64,000 nucleotides of DNA from Bifidobacterium colobi (GTDB taxonomy: Bacteria > Actinomycetota > Actinomycetes > Actinomycetales > Bifidobacteriaceae): positions 186,001-250,000 of the forward strand of contig NZ_JAFEJU010000003.1 in the NCBI RefSeq assembly GCF_018555455.1. The letters run 5' to 3'. A model generated the notes under the pieces. It saw only the letters and a list, made by a program, of their open reading frames with translations, made no database searches and was not told the DNA's origin. The translations under genes and the position numbers were made by a program. This document shows, piece after piece, positions 1 to 8,719 of this stretch; position 1 is the first letter of the stretch; each line of letters starts with the position of its first letter.

Positions 1-3000
1 ACGTTGTGCGAGAGTCCAAGCTGCAGGTACGGGCGCGATGGCGTGGTGCCATCCGTGGTGGTCTGCCACTGCTGTTCCAATGCCTCCTTGAACTGCGCGC
101 CGGTTAAGGTGGTGGTCCATAGGTTGTTGAGGAACGGCAGCACGGCGTTGGCCTGCGCGTAGGTGATGTCACCGTTCGTCGCCAGCGAGCACTTCTCATT
201 GTCGCCGGTCTTGCACAGTTCGGCACGCAGACCGCCGGGGTTCACCACACCGATTTCGGCACCGCCGCGGTCGGCGCTGGACAGCGAGTCGAGCAGTGAA
301 TCGGCCACCAGGTTGCCGAGTGTGGATTCTGAGCCGCGGTCATCACGCTGGCCATCCTTGAACGCGGTGGTGATGTCGGCGGAAACCTTGCCCACCACCT
401 TATTGCCTTCCTCGGTGCCCTTGGTCACGGCCGCATCCACGATGTCCTTGACCTTCTTGACGGCCTCGTCGCCGGATTGGGCGAGTTCGTCATCCGACTT
501 GCTGGCGTCCACCGCCACATTGCCGGACTTCTCATAGGTCACGGTCTTCGTGGTCTTGTTGTAGGCAAGCACCACTTGGCCGACGTTGGCGGCATAGCTG
601 CCGGTCTGGATGATCGGACGACCGTTCTTTGCCGGATCGGTGTAGGAGTACTTCACATGGGTGTGGCCGGTGAAAATGGCGGCGACGGAAGCATCCGTGT
701 CATCAACGATGTGCTTGAACACCGGGCTTGCGGCCTTCTGCTCATCGAGAGTCGGCTTACCAGTGGTGTCATCCTCATTGCTGGGTGCGCCTTCATGGTA
801 TTCGGCCACGATCACATCGGCTTCGCCATTGGAATCGTTACCGTCGGTCAGCTGCTTGGCTACACGGTTCACCGCTTCCACCGGATCGCCGAACTGCAGG
901 TCCTTCACACCATTCGGCGATACCAAGGTCGGCGTTTCCTGGGTGACTGCACCGATGATGCCCACGCGTACGCCGTCATTGTTCTGGATGCTGTATTCCT
1001 GGAGGGCCGGCTTGCCATCGCTCTTGCGGTACACGTTGGCGCCCAGATAATCCCACTTGGCGTTACGCTTGTTTTCCGGCCCGATGACGCGGTTCACCAG
1101 ATCGTCGTAGCCCTGATCGAATTCATGATTGCCCACGGAGGAGGCCTTCAAATCCAAGGCGTTGAGCACATCGATGGACGGCTGGTCCTTTTGCACGGAG
1201 GAGTTGAACAGGGATGCGCCGATCAGATCACCGGCACCGAGCAGCAGCGAATTGCCCGGGTACTGGGCCTTCAACTGTTCCACAGTTGCCGCGAACGGCA
1301 CGGTCAGGTTCTTGTCGATGCGCCCGTGGAAATCATTGGTGTTCAGCAGGTTGATGGTGGTCGTATCGCCTGATGCGGCCTTGCCGACTTCCAGCCATCC
1401 CTCACGCAACGAGTGACCATTAGTCACGCCATCATCCGACCAGAACACCGGCTTGTAGGTCTTGCCGTTCACCACCTTGGTGGCTTCGGCATCCGGAGTC
1501 ACGGCATAGCCTTCGGAATTCTGCGTGGCAATCTCGCTTGGCGTCGCGGTCAGCTTGGTCAATGCAAGCGTACCGTCCTGCTGGAATTCGTAGGTGCCGA
1601 TCTTCGCGCCGGTGTTCGCATCATTGTCGCCTTCGGCGATGAGCTGCTCATGTTCGGCATCCCAGAACAGATCACGAGGACCCGAGTAGCCGGCATCGGT
1701 AGCAGCCTTGGGCAGCGGAATCTGCGCCACCGGGTAGGCGACGTCCTGTCCGCCTACCGTGGCGAGTGCGAATGCGTAAATGCCACCGGTCTTCTCCAAT
1801 GCCGCGAAGAAGATGCCGCCGAAATCATTGGCGGTTCCCTGCGGATTATAGGCGTGCACGTTGTTCGGATCCAGGTTCGACTGGAACTTGTTGGCCAGCA
1901 GCACGGCATCCGGGATGAATGCCACACCTTCCACACCAAGATTGGCATCGTCGCCGTTGTCCAGCTGCACGCCGAACTGGGTGAGCGCGCTCTTCAAATC
2001 CCATTCGTGTGTGGCGGTCAGATCCTCGGCGCCATCACCATTGGTATCGGTTGCGGCTTTGGTCACATCGTATTCGAGGATGGAGGGAACCGGCACCTTC
2101 TTGTCTTCATTGTTGCGTTCGGCACCAATGAACACGCCCTTGCTGGAGTCCAGTACACCGTTGGCGTTCGGCAGCAGCGTGATGCCTTCGGAATCCACGC
2201 CGCCCTGACCGTTCTTGAAGTGCAGCTGCTTGCCGCCCTTCGTCTTGCCGTCCTTGGTGAAGGTCCAGCCATCTGCCGGATCCTGCTGCCACTTGCCGTC
2301 CTTGTAGACGAACTTGTTGATGGAGCCTGCGCCCTTGGGACCGGTGACGCCCAGTGTCGGGTTCAGATCATTGTCGGCAGCCCACAGCGTACCTTCCGCA
2401 CCATTGGCGCCCGGCTCATAGACCAGACCAGAGAGGTTGCCGTCGGTATGGTCACCGGTGGCCTGTCCTGCACCGAACTCATCGACGCCGTCAAGGGCGG
2501 TCACGTCGGCAAGACCCGGCCAGGCATCCACGGTGAGTTGGCCGCTGCCTGGATTGCTGGGATCGGTACCCGGATTGCTGGGATCGGTGGTGGAGTCGCC
2601 TTCCTTAGTCATGCCATCGGCATCGGTGTTGGCCACATAGACCGCGTTCTTATCATCGCCGCTCCAGCTGAAGCTCAGCACCAGCTTGCCGGATTTGTCG
2701 TAGACGCGAACCTTATCTTCCTTGCCGAGGCCGATGCCGGCAAGCTGGTCGAGATTGAACTGCGCCTCGCCGGCAGCCGCAACGGTGGTGCCGTCCGGCA
2801 CTGTGTAGGTATGGTCCGCACTGTCTTTGTCATCGCGGATCAGGTAGCCGGAAATATCCACGGCAACAGTGTTCTTGGAGCCGATGGTTACCGTATCGGT
2901 GCCCACATCGATGCGCTTCAAATACAGTGCTGTGGTTTCATCTTTGATGATGTCGTCAGCGGCGGCAGTCGTCGCTGGAGCCGTCGCCGCAGGTGCTGGT

Positions 3001-3137
3001 GTCGGAGTCTGTTCGGCAAACGCCGAGGGTGCCATGCCGGCCAATCCCGCCAATGTGGCGATGGATGCGACGAGGGCGATGGCACGAGACGCGCCTCGTC
3101 TCAAATCACCTCGCCGCAAATCGTAGTGTTGATGCAT
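1..3137 (-). CDS. Secreted multidomain 5'-nucleotidase / esterase-like protein (3' end outside window)
   Basis: Predicted cell-surface enzyme that removes phosphate from extracellular nucleotides; the C-terminus runs off the left edge. The start ATG (3137) has a good GAGGAAGG ribosome site. The translation has a basic N-terminus, a hydrophobic segment and an Ala-X-Ala-like cleavage area before an Ala/Thr/Pro linker. Next come a lamin-tail-like beta domain (about residues 60-160), an NPGTDPSNPG linker, a middle domain resembling esterase-like phytase proteins, then a metallophosphatase domain with TNDFHGR, GNHEFD and GHTH motifs and the beginning of the 5'-nucleotidase C-terminal domain. The family assignment is firm from the motifs; the lamin-tail and phytase-like calls rest on pattern recognition. 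The substrate is inferred. A smaller relative lies at 14431-16197. Confidence 0.85.
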   Translation of the reverse strand, partial: MHQHYDLRRGDLRRGASRAIALVASIATLAGLAGMAPSAFAEQTPTPAPAATAPATTAAADDIIKDETTALYLKRIDVGTDTVTIGSKNTVAVDISGYLIRDDKDSADHTYTVPDGTTVAAAGEAQFNLDQLAGIGLGKEDKVRVYDKSGKLVLSFSWSGDDKNAVYVANTDADGMTKEGDSTTDPSNPGTDPSNPGSGQLTVDAWPGLADVTALDGVDEFGAGQATGDHTDGNLSGLVYEPGANGAEGTLWAADNDLNPTLGVTGPKGAGSINKFVYKDGKWQQDPADGWTFTKDGKTKGGKQLHFKNGQGGVDSEGITLLPNANGVLDSSKGVFIGAERNNEDKKVPVPSILEYDVTKAATDTNGDGAEDLTATHEWDLKSALTQFGVQLDNGDDANLGVEGVAFIPDAVLLANKFQSNLDPNNVHAYNPQGTANDFGGIFFAALEKTGGIYAFALATVGGQDVAYPVAQIPLPKAATDAGYSGPRDLFWDAEHEQLIAEGDNDANTGAKIGTYEFQQDGTLALTKLTATPSEIATQNSEGYAVTPDAEATKVVNGKTYKPVFWSDDGVTNGHSLREGWLEVGKAASGDTTTINLLNTNDFHGRIDKNLTVPFAATVEQLKAQYPGNSLLLGAGDLIGASLFNSSVQKDQPSIDVLNALDLKASSVGNHEFDQGYDDLVNRVIGPENKRNAKWDYLGANVYRKSDGKPALQEYSIQNNDGVRVGIIGAVTQETPTLVSPNGVKDLQFGDPVEAVNRVAKQLTDGNDSNGEADVIVAEYHEGAPSNEDDTTGKPTLDEQKAASPVFKHIVDDTDASVAAIFTGHTHVKYSYTDPAKNGRPIIQTGSYAANVGQVVLAYNKTTKTVTYEKSGNVAVDASKSDDELAQSGDEAVKKVKDIVDAAVTKGTEEGNKVVGKVSADITTAFKDGQRDDRGSESTLGNLVADSLLDSLSSADRGGAEIGVVNPGGLRAELCKTGDNEKCSLATNGDITYAQANAVLPFLNNLWTTTLTGAQFKEALEQQWQTTTDGTTPSRPYLQLGLSHN

Positions 3138-3319
3138 TGCTCGATCCCCTTCCTCGGTTGACCATGAGCGGATCGCCAAGGTGGCTTTCCGCTGAGCATT
3201 CATGGACTTAATGCCGAGCGTAAGGAGCGAACATGAACCGGATGCCCTATGCACACGAATACAGGGAATCCGCAAGTTGAACTCTGGCCGAACTTTCGTG
3301 GCTGGATGCCGGCCAAACG
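3138..3319. other. Intergenic gap between phosphatase and 5'-nucleotidase
   Basis: Downstream of the leftward PAP2 gene, an inverted repeat (TGGCCG ... CGGCCA, about 3285-3315) could end its transcript, but no clear U-run follows. A second inverted repeat (AGCGGA ... TCCGCT, about 3169-3195) lies in the presumed leader of the nucleotidase. A 15-codon ORF on the plus strand at 3231 has a reasonable ribosome site but nothing else in its favour. Confidence 0.35.
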
Positions 3320-4825
3320 TTATTGCCGCTTTCCGCGCACGCGAAGCAGCACACCAACCAGCGCGGCGGCGATCGCGCCTACGGCCACGGCAATCAGCGC
3401 AGGCTTCTGCACCTCATGTAGTGTGGCCAGATCGGGGCCGGCCGGTGCTGCGCTGTTCTCCCCCGCCGCCTTATCCGAAGCGGGATGGTTGCCATTATCC
3501 GCGTACTGCGCGTTCACCACGCTCGGACCGGTGAGCGTCACCTGATCGGCCGACTCGACCTTGGTCACGTCGCCGTTCTTGTCGAGCGTCACCCGCGCGC
3601 ACAATGCCTTGGCCCAGTTGATGCGCTGCCAACCATCCGAGGACTTCCACAGCGGGTAGCCGGAGTCCAAGGCGGTGGCTTTCAAAATCGCGTTGCGCTG
3701 ATCGGCGTGCAGCTGCGGGTATGCGAGCCGCAATACATCCGCCGCACCGCGCGGTGCCGTGAACGCCGCTCCTGCTTCGGACTTGACTTGCGGGAACGTG
3801 TACGTCATGCGGGCAGTGTAGACGCGCACCGCCGAAGCCTGATCTTTGACCGGTTCGGTGGCTACCGGGTCAACGAAATCGTTGGTATAGCCGCCGGCGG
3901 TGGTGGCCTTGAGGTTGGCGATGCATTCAGGCAAGGTGTCGCCGTGATGGTCGGCTTGGCACCGTTCGGTCAGATAATCGCGCAGCTGACGGGTGGCGGG
4001 AATAATCGACGACGCGAATTCATTGTGCCAGTACTGTCCGTTTTGCGCGGAGGCGCCAATGCGCCCGCCCATAATATCGAGCGGATAATGCACGCCGAGC
4101 ACAATGCGATTGTTGCCCGCCTCCGACGTGCGCGCCATGATCTGCGGGGCGAGTTCGGGAATCATGCCGGCGAGCGCAATGCCCCACGAATATGCCATGG
4201 TGGTGTGGCCGGACGGGTAGGAGCTGTTCTTTTGCAGTGTGGAATAGCCGGGGATATGTTCCAACCAGGATGGCGACTGCTGGATATCCAGTGTTGCCGG
4301 CAGGCCCGCCAGATCATTGGTGCCGCCCAAGGTGCTTTGCGAACGATCCAGATAGGGACGCGGATGCATGGCCGCACGCTTGGATTGGAAGGTGGACGCC
4401 ACGTTGAATTTGAAGAGGTCGGATACCTTGTTGAGCTTGCCTTGCTTGAATCCTTCGCTCATGTATTTGCCGAGCACTGGCCCCAGCGAATCCGGCATGG
4501 TTTCCTCGCCGTACAGGTCGGAGTCGATCAGCGCGCGCTTGCGTTGCGCGGTCAAACCGTTCTTATCCGCTCCTTTGGCTCCCAAATGATTGATGGTGAC
4601 TGCCAGATCCTCATCGAGTTTCATGGTCGTGGCATCGAGCACTTTGCCGCCATGCTCGGCATCCACGGGTGCCTGCCAGTAATCCTTCTCATAGTCGGAA
4701 AGCAACGCCACCCAGTCCGGGTTCGGCAGTTCGTCGGCTTGGGCGGTGACTGAGACCGCGCCCAAGGCCAGTGGCAGACAGATGGCGATAGCAAAAACGG
4801 AGGATAGATTCCGGAACGTACTCAT
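3320..4825 (-). CDS. Secreted, membrane-anchored PAP2-family acid phosphatase
   Basis: Predicted extracellular phosphomonoesterase of the class A acid phosphatase / PAP2 superfamily, about 501 residues. The three signature blocks are visible: a KxxxxxxRP-like block (KRAAMHPRPYL), PSGHTTMAY, and NRIVLGVHYPLDIMGG with the catalytic His. The start was placed at ATG 4825, giving a signal peptide (MSTFRNLSSVFAIAICLPLA, then an Ala-X-Ala site); the longer upstream frame adds only a charged run. The C-terminus has one hydrophobic helix followed by RVRGKRQ, so the enzyme is probably held in the membrane; no LPXTG motif is present. The start codon lies in the loop of a strong hairpin (see 4795-4848), suggesting translational control. 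The substrate is unknown. Confidence 0.82.
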   Translation of the reverse strand: MSTFRNLSSVFAIAICLPLALGAVSVTAQADELPNPDWVALLSDYEKDYWQAPVDAEHGGKVLDATTMKLDEDLAVTINHLGAKGADKNGLTAQRKRALIDSDLYGEETMPDSLGPVLGKYMSEGFKQGKLNKVSDLFKFNVASTFQSKRAAMHPRPYLDRSQSTLGGTNDLAGLPATLDIQQSPSWLEHIPGYSTLQKNSSYPSGHTTMAYSWGIALAGMIPELAPQIMARTSEAGNNRIVLGVHYPLDIMGGRIGASAQNGQYWHNEFASSIIPATRQLRDYLTERCQADHHGDTLPECIANLKATTAGGYTNDFVDPVATEPVKDQASAVRVYTARMTYTFPQVKSEAGAAFTAPRGAADVLRLAYPQLHADQRNAILKATALDSGYPLWKSSDGWQRINWAKALCARVTLDKNGDVTKVESADQVTLTGPSVVNAQYADNGNHPASDKAAGENSAAPAGPDLATLHEVQKPALIAVAVGAIAAALVGVLLRVRGKRQ

Positions 4826-4848
4826 ACGTTCCAACCTATCCTCCGTTT
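4795..4848 (-). promoter_or_regulatory. Hairpin covering the ribosome site and start codon of the PAP2 gene
   Basis: The arms 4795-4820 and 4825-4848 pair as a 13-bp perfect outer stem, a short internal loop, and an 8-bp perfect tip (GGAACGTA / TACGTTCC) with loop CTCA. The complement of 4823-4825 is the start ATG, and the GGAGGA ribosome site lies inside the outer stem. In the mRNA this would mask the initiation site. The pairing is read directly; the regulatory role is inferred. Confidence 0.6.
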
Positions 4849-4952
4849 GCCTACGTAGCGGCACAGCCAATAGAACACTCGGTGAACTCTTCGTGCCGAC
4901 TTAGCCGGAGCTTAGTCACGCGAGCGTCTTCAGCCATCAGTAGCAGTCAGCC

Positions 4953-6152
4953 TCAGATCTTCGGCTTGCCTCCGAACTGTACATGGCCTTTGCCGATATC
5001 GTTGCCATGCTTGAACACGGTTCCATGATCGGCCTGCTCATGTTCGTTGGAGGAAAGCTTCGGATTATTGGCTTTGGGACTTGCCGGCTTACCGGTGTCG
5101 CGTTCCTTCTTATCCTCGGCTTCCGGATGGGCCACGTCGTAGCCCTGCTCGTACTTGGTTCTACGCCAGTTGCGAATCGAGGCGTTGGTGCCACGGTGGT
5201 GCACATGGTACTTGCGCGGCGTGCCACCGAGCGGCAGTTCCTCGACTTCCTTGGCCACAGCGATCTGGTTCACGTTCGAAGCGTCGCCGGCTGCGATGGG
5301 AGCGACCGGTTCGGGCTCGGCGGGCGCGGCTGTACGCTGCTGCATACGCTCGGGCAGCCATTCGGCGAGCCTGGAGAGCAGCCAGCAGGCGATGAAGTAG
5401 ATGACTGCGGCCATGACCAGTGTCTGCAGAATGTTGAAGTACATCGAGCCGAGTCGGCGGGATTCCTGCAGCAGGTCGGTGTACATGATGATGGAGCCCA
5501 GTGCGGTATCCTTCAACACCACAACCAGCTGGGTGACGGCGGCCGGCAGCATGGCGTAGACGGCCTGCGGCACTTCGATTTCCATCAGCGATTGGGTTTC
5601 GGTCAGACCCAAGGCAAGCGAAGCCTCACGCTGGCCACCGGGCAGGTTGCCGACACCGGATCGCACCAGTTCGGCGACCACCGAGCCGTTGTAGAGCACC
5701 AAAGCCAGCACCACAGCCCAATAGGACGGGCTGGGCAGGCCGGCGAATGCGAACCATCGCCAGAAGAAGATCATCAGCAGCAGCACCGGCACCGCACGGC
5801 AGAATTCGACGATGACCGCGGAAATGCCGCGCAGCAGCGGGTTCGGCAGCAGTCGACCAACACCGAACACCAAGCCGAATGCCACGGCACCGACCACGGC
5901 GAGCACGGTGGCCTTGATGGTCATCCACAGTCCCGGCAGGTAGAAGTCGGTCCAAGCTTCGCGCTCGACTGCCGGCTTCCACAGCTCCCAGCTCAACTGG
6001 TTTTCGCCGTCCGGCGGATTATGCAGACGCATGAGAATCAGCACCAGCACCACAGCGAAGAGGAAGCCGGCGACCCAGTTGATGATGCGAATAGTGCGGC
6101 GGCCCTTGGGACCGGGGGCATCAAACAGTACGGAATTAGCAGTATCGGCCAT
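4953..6152 (-). CDS. gluD: Amino-acid ABC transporter permease with long hydrophilic tail (GluD-like)
   Basis: One of two membrane permeases of a polar amino-acid (probably glutamate) importer. Residues about 25-285 carry the HisM/GlnP-type transmembrane domain, including an EAA-like loop (GGQREASLALGLTETQSLMEIEVPQA) that contacts the ATPase. The last roughly 115 residues are hydrophilic and charged (poly-Ala/Glu/Pro, then HVHHRGTN and a Lys/Glu-rich region), unusual for this family. It starts 3 nt after the gluC stop with a GGAGGTGA ribosome site inside gluC, so it is translationally linked. Gene order ATPase, binding protein, permease, permease matches the Corynebacterium gluABCD cluster. 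Substrate specificity is inferred from that match. Confidence 0.85.
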   Translation of the reverse strand: MADTANSVLFDAPGPKGRRTIRIINWVAGFLFAVVLVLILMRLHNPPDGENQLSWELWKPAVEREAWTDFYLPGLWMTIKATVLAVVGAVAFGLVFGVGRLLPNPLLRGISAVIVEFCRAVPVLLLMIFFWRWFAFAGLPSPSYWAVVLALVLYNGSVVAELVRSGVGNLPGGQREASLALGLTETQSLMEIEVPQAVYAMLPAAVTQLVVVLKDTALGSIIMYTDLLQESRRLGSMYFNILQTLVMAAVIYFIACWLLSRLAEWLPERMQQRTAAPAEPEPVAPIAAGDASNVNQIAVAKEVEELPLGGTPRKYHVHHRGTNASIRNWRRTKYEQGYDVAHPEAEDKKERDTGKPASPKANNPKLSSNEHEQADHGTVFKHGNDIGKGHVQFGGKPKI

Positions 6153-6155
6153 TGG

Positions 6156-6833
6156 TCACCTCCTCACGGCGAGCTTGTTGGACAGGTACGTGGTCAGCAT
6201 GCCGATCGGGATGATCAGAATCACGTAACCGAATGCGAAGATCAGGAAGATCTGGATGATTACATCCGGACGGAATTCAATCATCTGGCTCATCAGCGAT
6301 GAGGTTTCGGTGGATACCGATGCGGCGGCGGCCACGGTGGAGTTCTTCAGCAGTGCGATCAGCGTGTTGCCGAGTGGTGCCACCGAGCCGCGGAAAGCCT
6401 GCGGCAGAATGATCTCAGTGGCGGACTGCATGAAGCCCAAGCCCAGCGCGCGTGCGGCTTCTGCCTGACCCAGCGGCACGGTGTTGATGCCGGAGCGCAG
6501 GGATTCGCAGACGAACGCGGCCGTGTAGAGGCTCAGGCCCGTCACGGCCAGCCAGAAGAAGTTCGTGGCGAACGTGTCGGAGAAGCTCAACTTCAACTGC
6601 GCGTAGGCACCGAGCACCATGAACACCATGATGATGGTCAATGGCAGGTTCTTGAACAGTTCCACATAGGCACCGGCCACGGCGCGCAACGAGGAGATCG
6701 GGGAAATGCGCATCACCACGAGGATGACGCCGAGAATCATGGAGAACAATGCGCTCCACAAGGTCAGTTCGATGTTGACCAGGAATGCGCCCAGCACATC
6801 ATACTGGGAGAAGAGTTCCAGGAATCCGTTCAT
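6156..6833 (-). CDS. gluC: Amino-acid ABC transporter permease (GluC-like)
   Basis: Second permease of the amino-acid importer, 225 residues, typical family length. Five hydrophobic segments are visible, with the EAA loop GQAEAARALGLGFMQSATEI near residue 130 and a conserved LPQAFRG block after it. It pairs with the GluD-like protein to form the membrane channel driven by the ATPase at 7687-8487. Its ATG shares one base with the stop codon of the upstream binding protein (TGATG), so the two are translationally coupled. Family certain; glutamate as substrate is inferred from gene order. Confidence 0.9.
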   Translation of the reverse strand: MNGFLELFSQYDVLGAFLVNIELTLWSALFSMILGVILVVMRISPISSLRAVAGAYVELFKNLPLTIIMVFMVLGAYAQLKLSFSDTFATNFFWLAVTGLSLYTAAFVCESLRSGINTVPLGQAEAARALGLGFMQSATEIILPQAFRGSVAPLGNTLIALLKNSTVAAAASVSTETSSLMSQMIEFRPDVIIQIFLIFAFGYVILIIPIGMLTTYLSNKLAVRR

Positions 6834-7672
6834 CAGGCGTCCTCCCCTTCATCCGGAGTGGGCGGGTTGTAGCGCACGTCGGGCGTGTAGTTGGTGCCCT
6901 TGGTATTGTCGCTGATGGCGTTCTCCCACGAACCATCTTGAATCATGTCCACAATGGCGTTGTTGATCTTCGTGGCGAACTGCGTATCGCCCTTCTTGAT
7001 GCCCACGCCATAGTATTCCTGGGTGAACGGCTTACCGACCACGCGGAGCTTGCCACGGGATGCGGAAGCCAGGCCGGCCAGAATAATGTCGTCGGTGGTC
7101 ACCGCGTCCACGATGCCGGAGAACAGTGCGGTGGCGCATTCGGCGTAGCCGGGCTGCTCCATGAGCTGGACCTCGGATGCGAACTTCTCCTTGACGGTTG
7201 CCGCTGAGGTGGAACCGGTCACGGAGCACAGTCGCTTGCCGTTCAGATCTTCCGGGCCGTTGATGGACTGATCGTCCTTGCGAACCAGAAGATCCTGACC
7301 GGCCACGAAGTACGGGCCGGCGAAGGAGACGGCCTTCTTGCGTTCGTCCGTAATGGAGTAGGTGGCGAGAATCATGTCCACATCGCCGTTCTGCAGCATG
7401 GCTTCACGCTGCTTGGACGGGGCTTCCCTCCAAATGATCTCATCCTCGGAGTAGCCGAGCTTCTTGGCGATGTACTTGGCCACATCCACATCGAAGCCCA
7501 CATAGGTGCCGGACTTCTTGAAGCCCAGACCCGGCTGGTCGAACTTGATGCCGATGCGGATCTTGCCGGCTTCGTCCTGCCCGCATGCCGCGAGCGACAT
7601 GGTGCAGGCCAACGCGCAGGCAGCCGCGATAATGCGCCCGGCGGTGCGTTTGAATCGTTTGCTCAATGTCAT
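6833..7672 (-). CDS. gluB: Solute-binding lipoprotein of amino-acid ABC transporter (GluB-like)
   Basis: Captures the amino acid outside the cell and delivers it to the GluC/GluD-like permeases. 279 residues. The N-terminus is a lipoprotein signal with lipobox SLAAC, so the mature protein is anchored through that Cys. The rest is a family 3 periplasmic-binding fold: KIRIGIKFDQP start, GFDVDVAKYIAKKLG, and the ligand-region motif DMILATYSITDERKKAVSFA. The start ATG has an AAGGGGG ribosome site. It sits 14 nt after the ATPase gene and overlaps the next permease by one base, consistent with one transcript. Confidence 0.9.
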   Translation of the reverse strand: MTLSKRFKRTAGRIIAAACALACTMSLAACGQDEAGKIRIGIKFDQPGLGFKKSGTYVGFDVDVAKYIAKKLGYSEDEIIWREAPSKQREAMLQNGDVDMILATYSITDERKKAVSFAGPYFVAGQDLLVRKDDQSINGPEDLNGKRLCSVTGSTSAATVKEKFASEVQLMEQPGYAECATALFSGIVDAVTTDDIILAGLASASRGKLRVVGKPFTQEYYGVGIKKGDTQFATKINNAIVDMIQDGSWENAISDNTKGTNYTPDVRYNPPTPDEGEDA

Positions 7673-7686
7673 ACGTGCCCCCTTGT

Positions 7687-8487
7687 TCAGTGGGTGAGGA
7701 TCTTCGAGAGGAAGTCCTTGGCACGGTCGGTCTGAGGATGCTCGAAGAACTCGTCCGGAGTGTTCTCTTCAAGAATCTGGCCGTTGGCCATGAACACGAT
7801 GCGGTCGGCGGCCTTGCGAGCGAAGCCCATCTCGTGGGTCACGCAGATCATCGTCATGCCCTCGTGGGCGAGTTCGACCATGACGTCCAGCACTTCGTTG
7901 ACCATTTCCGGATCGAGCGCGGAGGTCGGCTCGTCGAACAGCATGACCTTCGGGCGCATGGCGAGTGCGCGGGCGATGGCCACACGCTGCTGCTGGCCGC
8001 CGGACAGCTGGGACGGCATTTTGTTGGCCTGGCTGGCCACGCCGACGCGGTCGAGCAGATCCATGGCGAGCCGTTCGGCTTCCTTCTTGTCCATGTGACG
8101 CACCTTGATCGGGGCGAGCGTCACGTTTTCAAGAATGGTCTTGTTGGCGAACAGGTTGAAGGACTGGAACACCATGCCCACTTCGGCGCGCAGGCTGGCA
8201 AGCTCCTTGCCTTCCTGCGGCAGCGGCTTGCCATCGATGCGGATATCGCCGGAGTCGATGGTTTCGAGTCGGTTGATGGTGCGGCACATCGTGGACTTGC
8301 CGGAGCCGGATGGTCCGACCACTACGAGCACTTCGCCCTTGGTCACAGTGAGGTTGATGTCTTTCAGAACATGGAGGTCACCGAAGTGCTTCTCCACGTG
8401 AGTCAGTTCGACCAGCGGTCGTCCTGCAGGTTCATTGCCCGGCACCAGCGGTGCCACAGGGCGTGCTTCTTCTTGTTTCTCTGACAT
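7687..8487 (-). CDS. gluA: ATP-binding subunit of amino-acid ABC transporter (GluA-like)
   Basis: Cytoplasmic ATPase that powers the importer encoded just downstream. 266 residues, slightly longer than the usual 240 because of a roughly 23-residue N-terminal extension. All motifs are present: Walker [11 protein letters not shown]-loop FQSFNLF, signature LSGGQQQR, Walker [15 protein letters not shown] and the switch His in VTHEM. First gene of the leftward operon. Its ATG has no ribosome site but lies 8 nt after a TATACT -10 box, so the mRNA may be leaderless. An inverted repeat (8510-8527) overlapping the expected -35 region could be an operator. Confidence 0.92.
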   Translation of the reverse strand: MSEKQEEARPVAPLVPGNEPAGRPLVELTHVEKHFGDLHVLKDINLTVTKGEVLVVVGPSGSGKSTMCRTINRLETIDSGDIRIDGKPLPQEGKELASLRAEVGMVFQSFNLFANKTILENVTLAPIKVRHMDKKEAERLAMDLLDRVGVASQANKMPSQLSGGQQQRVAIARALAMRPKVMLFDEPTSALDPEMVNEVLDVMVELAHEGMTMICVTHEMGFARKAADRIVFMANGQILEENTPDEFFEHPQTDRAKDFLSKILTH

Positions 8488-8493
8488 AAGCGG

Positions 8494-8530
8494 TCAGTAT
8501 AACCGCACTGTGTTACCGAAATAACACTTG
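8494..8530 (-). promoter_or_regulatory. Promoter and candidate operator of the amino-acid transporter operon
   Basis: On the minus strand TATACT (8501-8496) ends 8 nt before the gluA ATG. Upstream, GTGTTA-N6-TAACAC (8510-8527) is a perfect 6-bp inverted repeat placed where a regulator would overlap the -35 region. Promoter call by position and -10 match; operator by symmetry only. Confidence 0.5.
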
Positions 8531-8639
8531 CTAGACGAATGGTGTTCACTATGTGAGACCATCACGCCCAAATTGCGCAACATAGATGCCGTGAACGCTC
8601 ACAGATCTAGTGCAGAGGTGGGCAACTCGTTTGGCATAC

Positions 8640-8658
8640 GATGGTGCGTCTCACCATC
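8640..8658. terminator. Small hairpin downstream of the YbaK gene
   Basis: GATGGTG-CGTCT-CACCATC is a 7-bp perfect hairpin in the gap between the YbaK and gluA genes. No U-run follows on either strand, so terminator is only one option. Confidence 0.3.
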
Positions 8659-8719
8659 AATGAAGTATGGCATCGCGAGCGTTGCGGTATATGGCATCGC
8701 ACTTCCCGCATTCGGCTCA

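Noticed and set aside
1413..3161. Long plus-strand ORF opposite the first 5'-nucleotidase
   Set aside because: It is the complement of a gene with clear nucleotidase motifs; high third-position GC creates open antisense frames.
3231..3278. 15-codon ORF with a fair ribosome site before the nucleotidase gene
   Set aside because: Too short, no second line of evidence, and it runs opposite to both neighbours.
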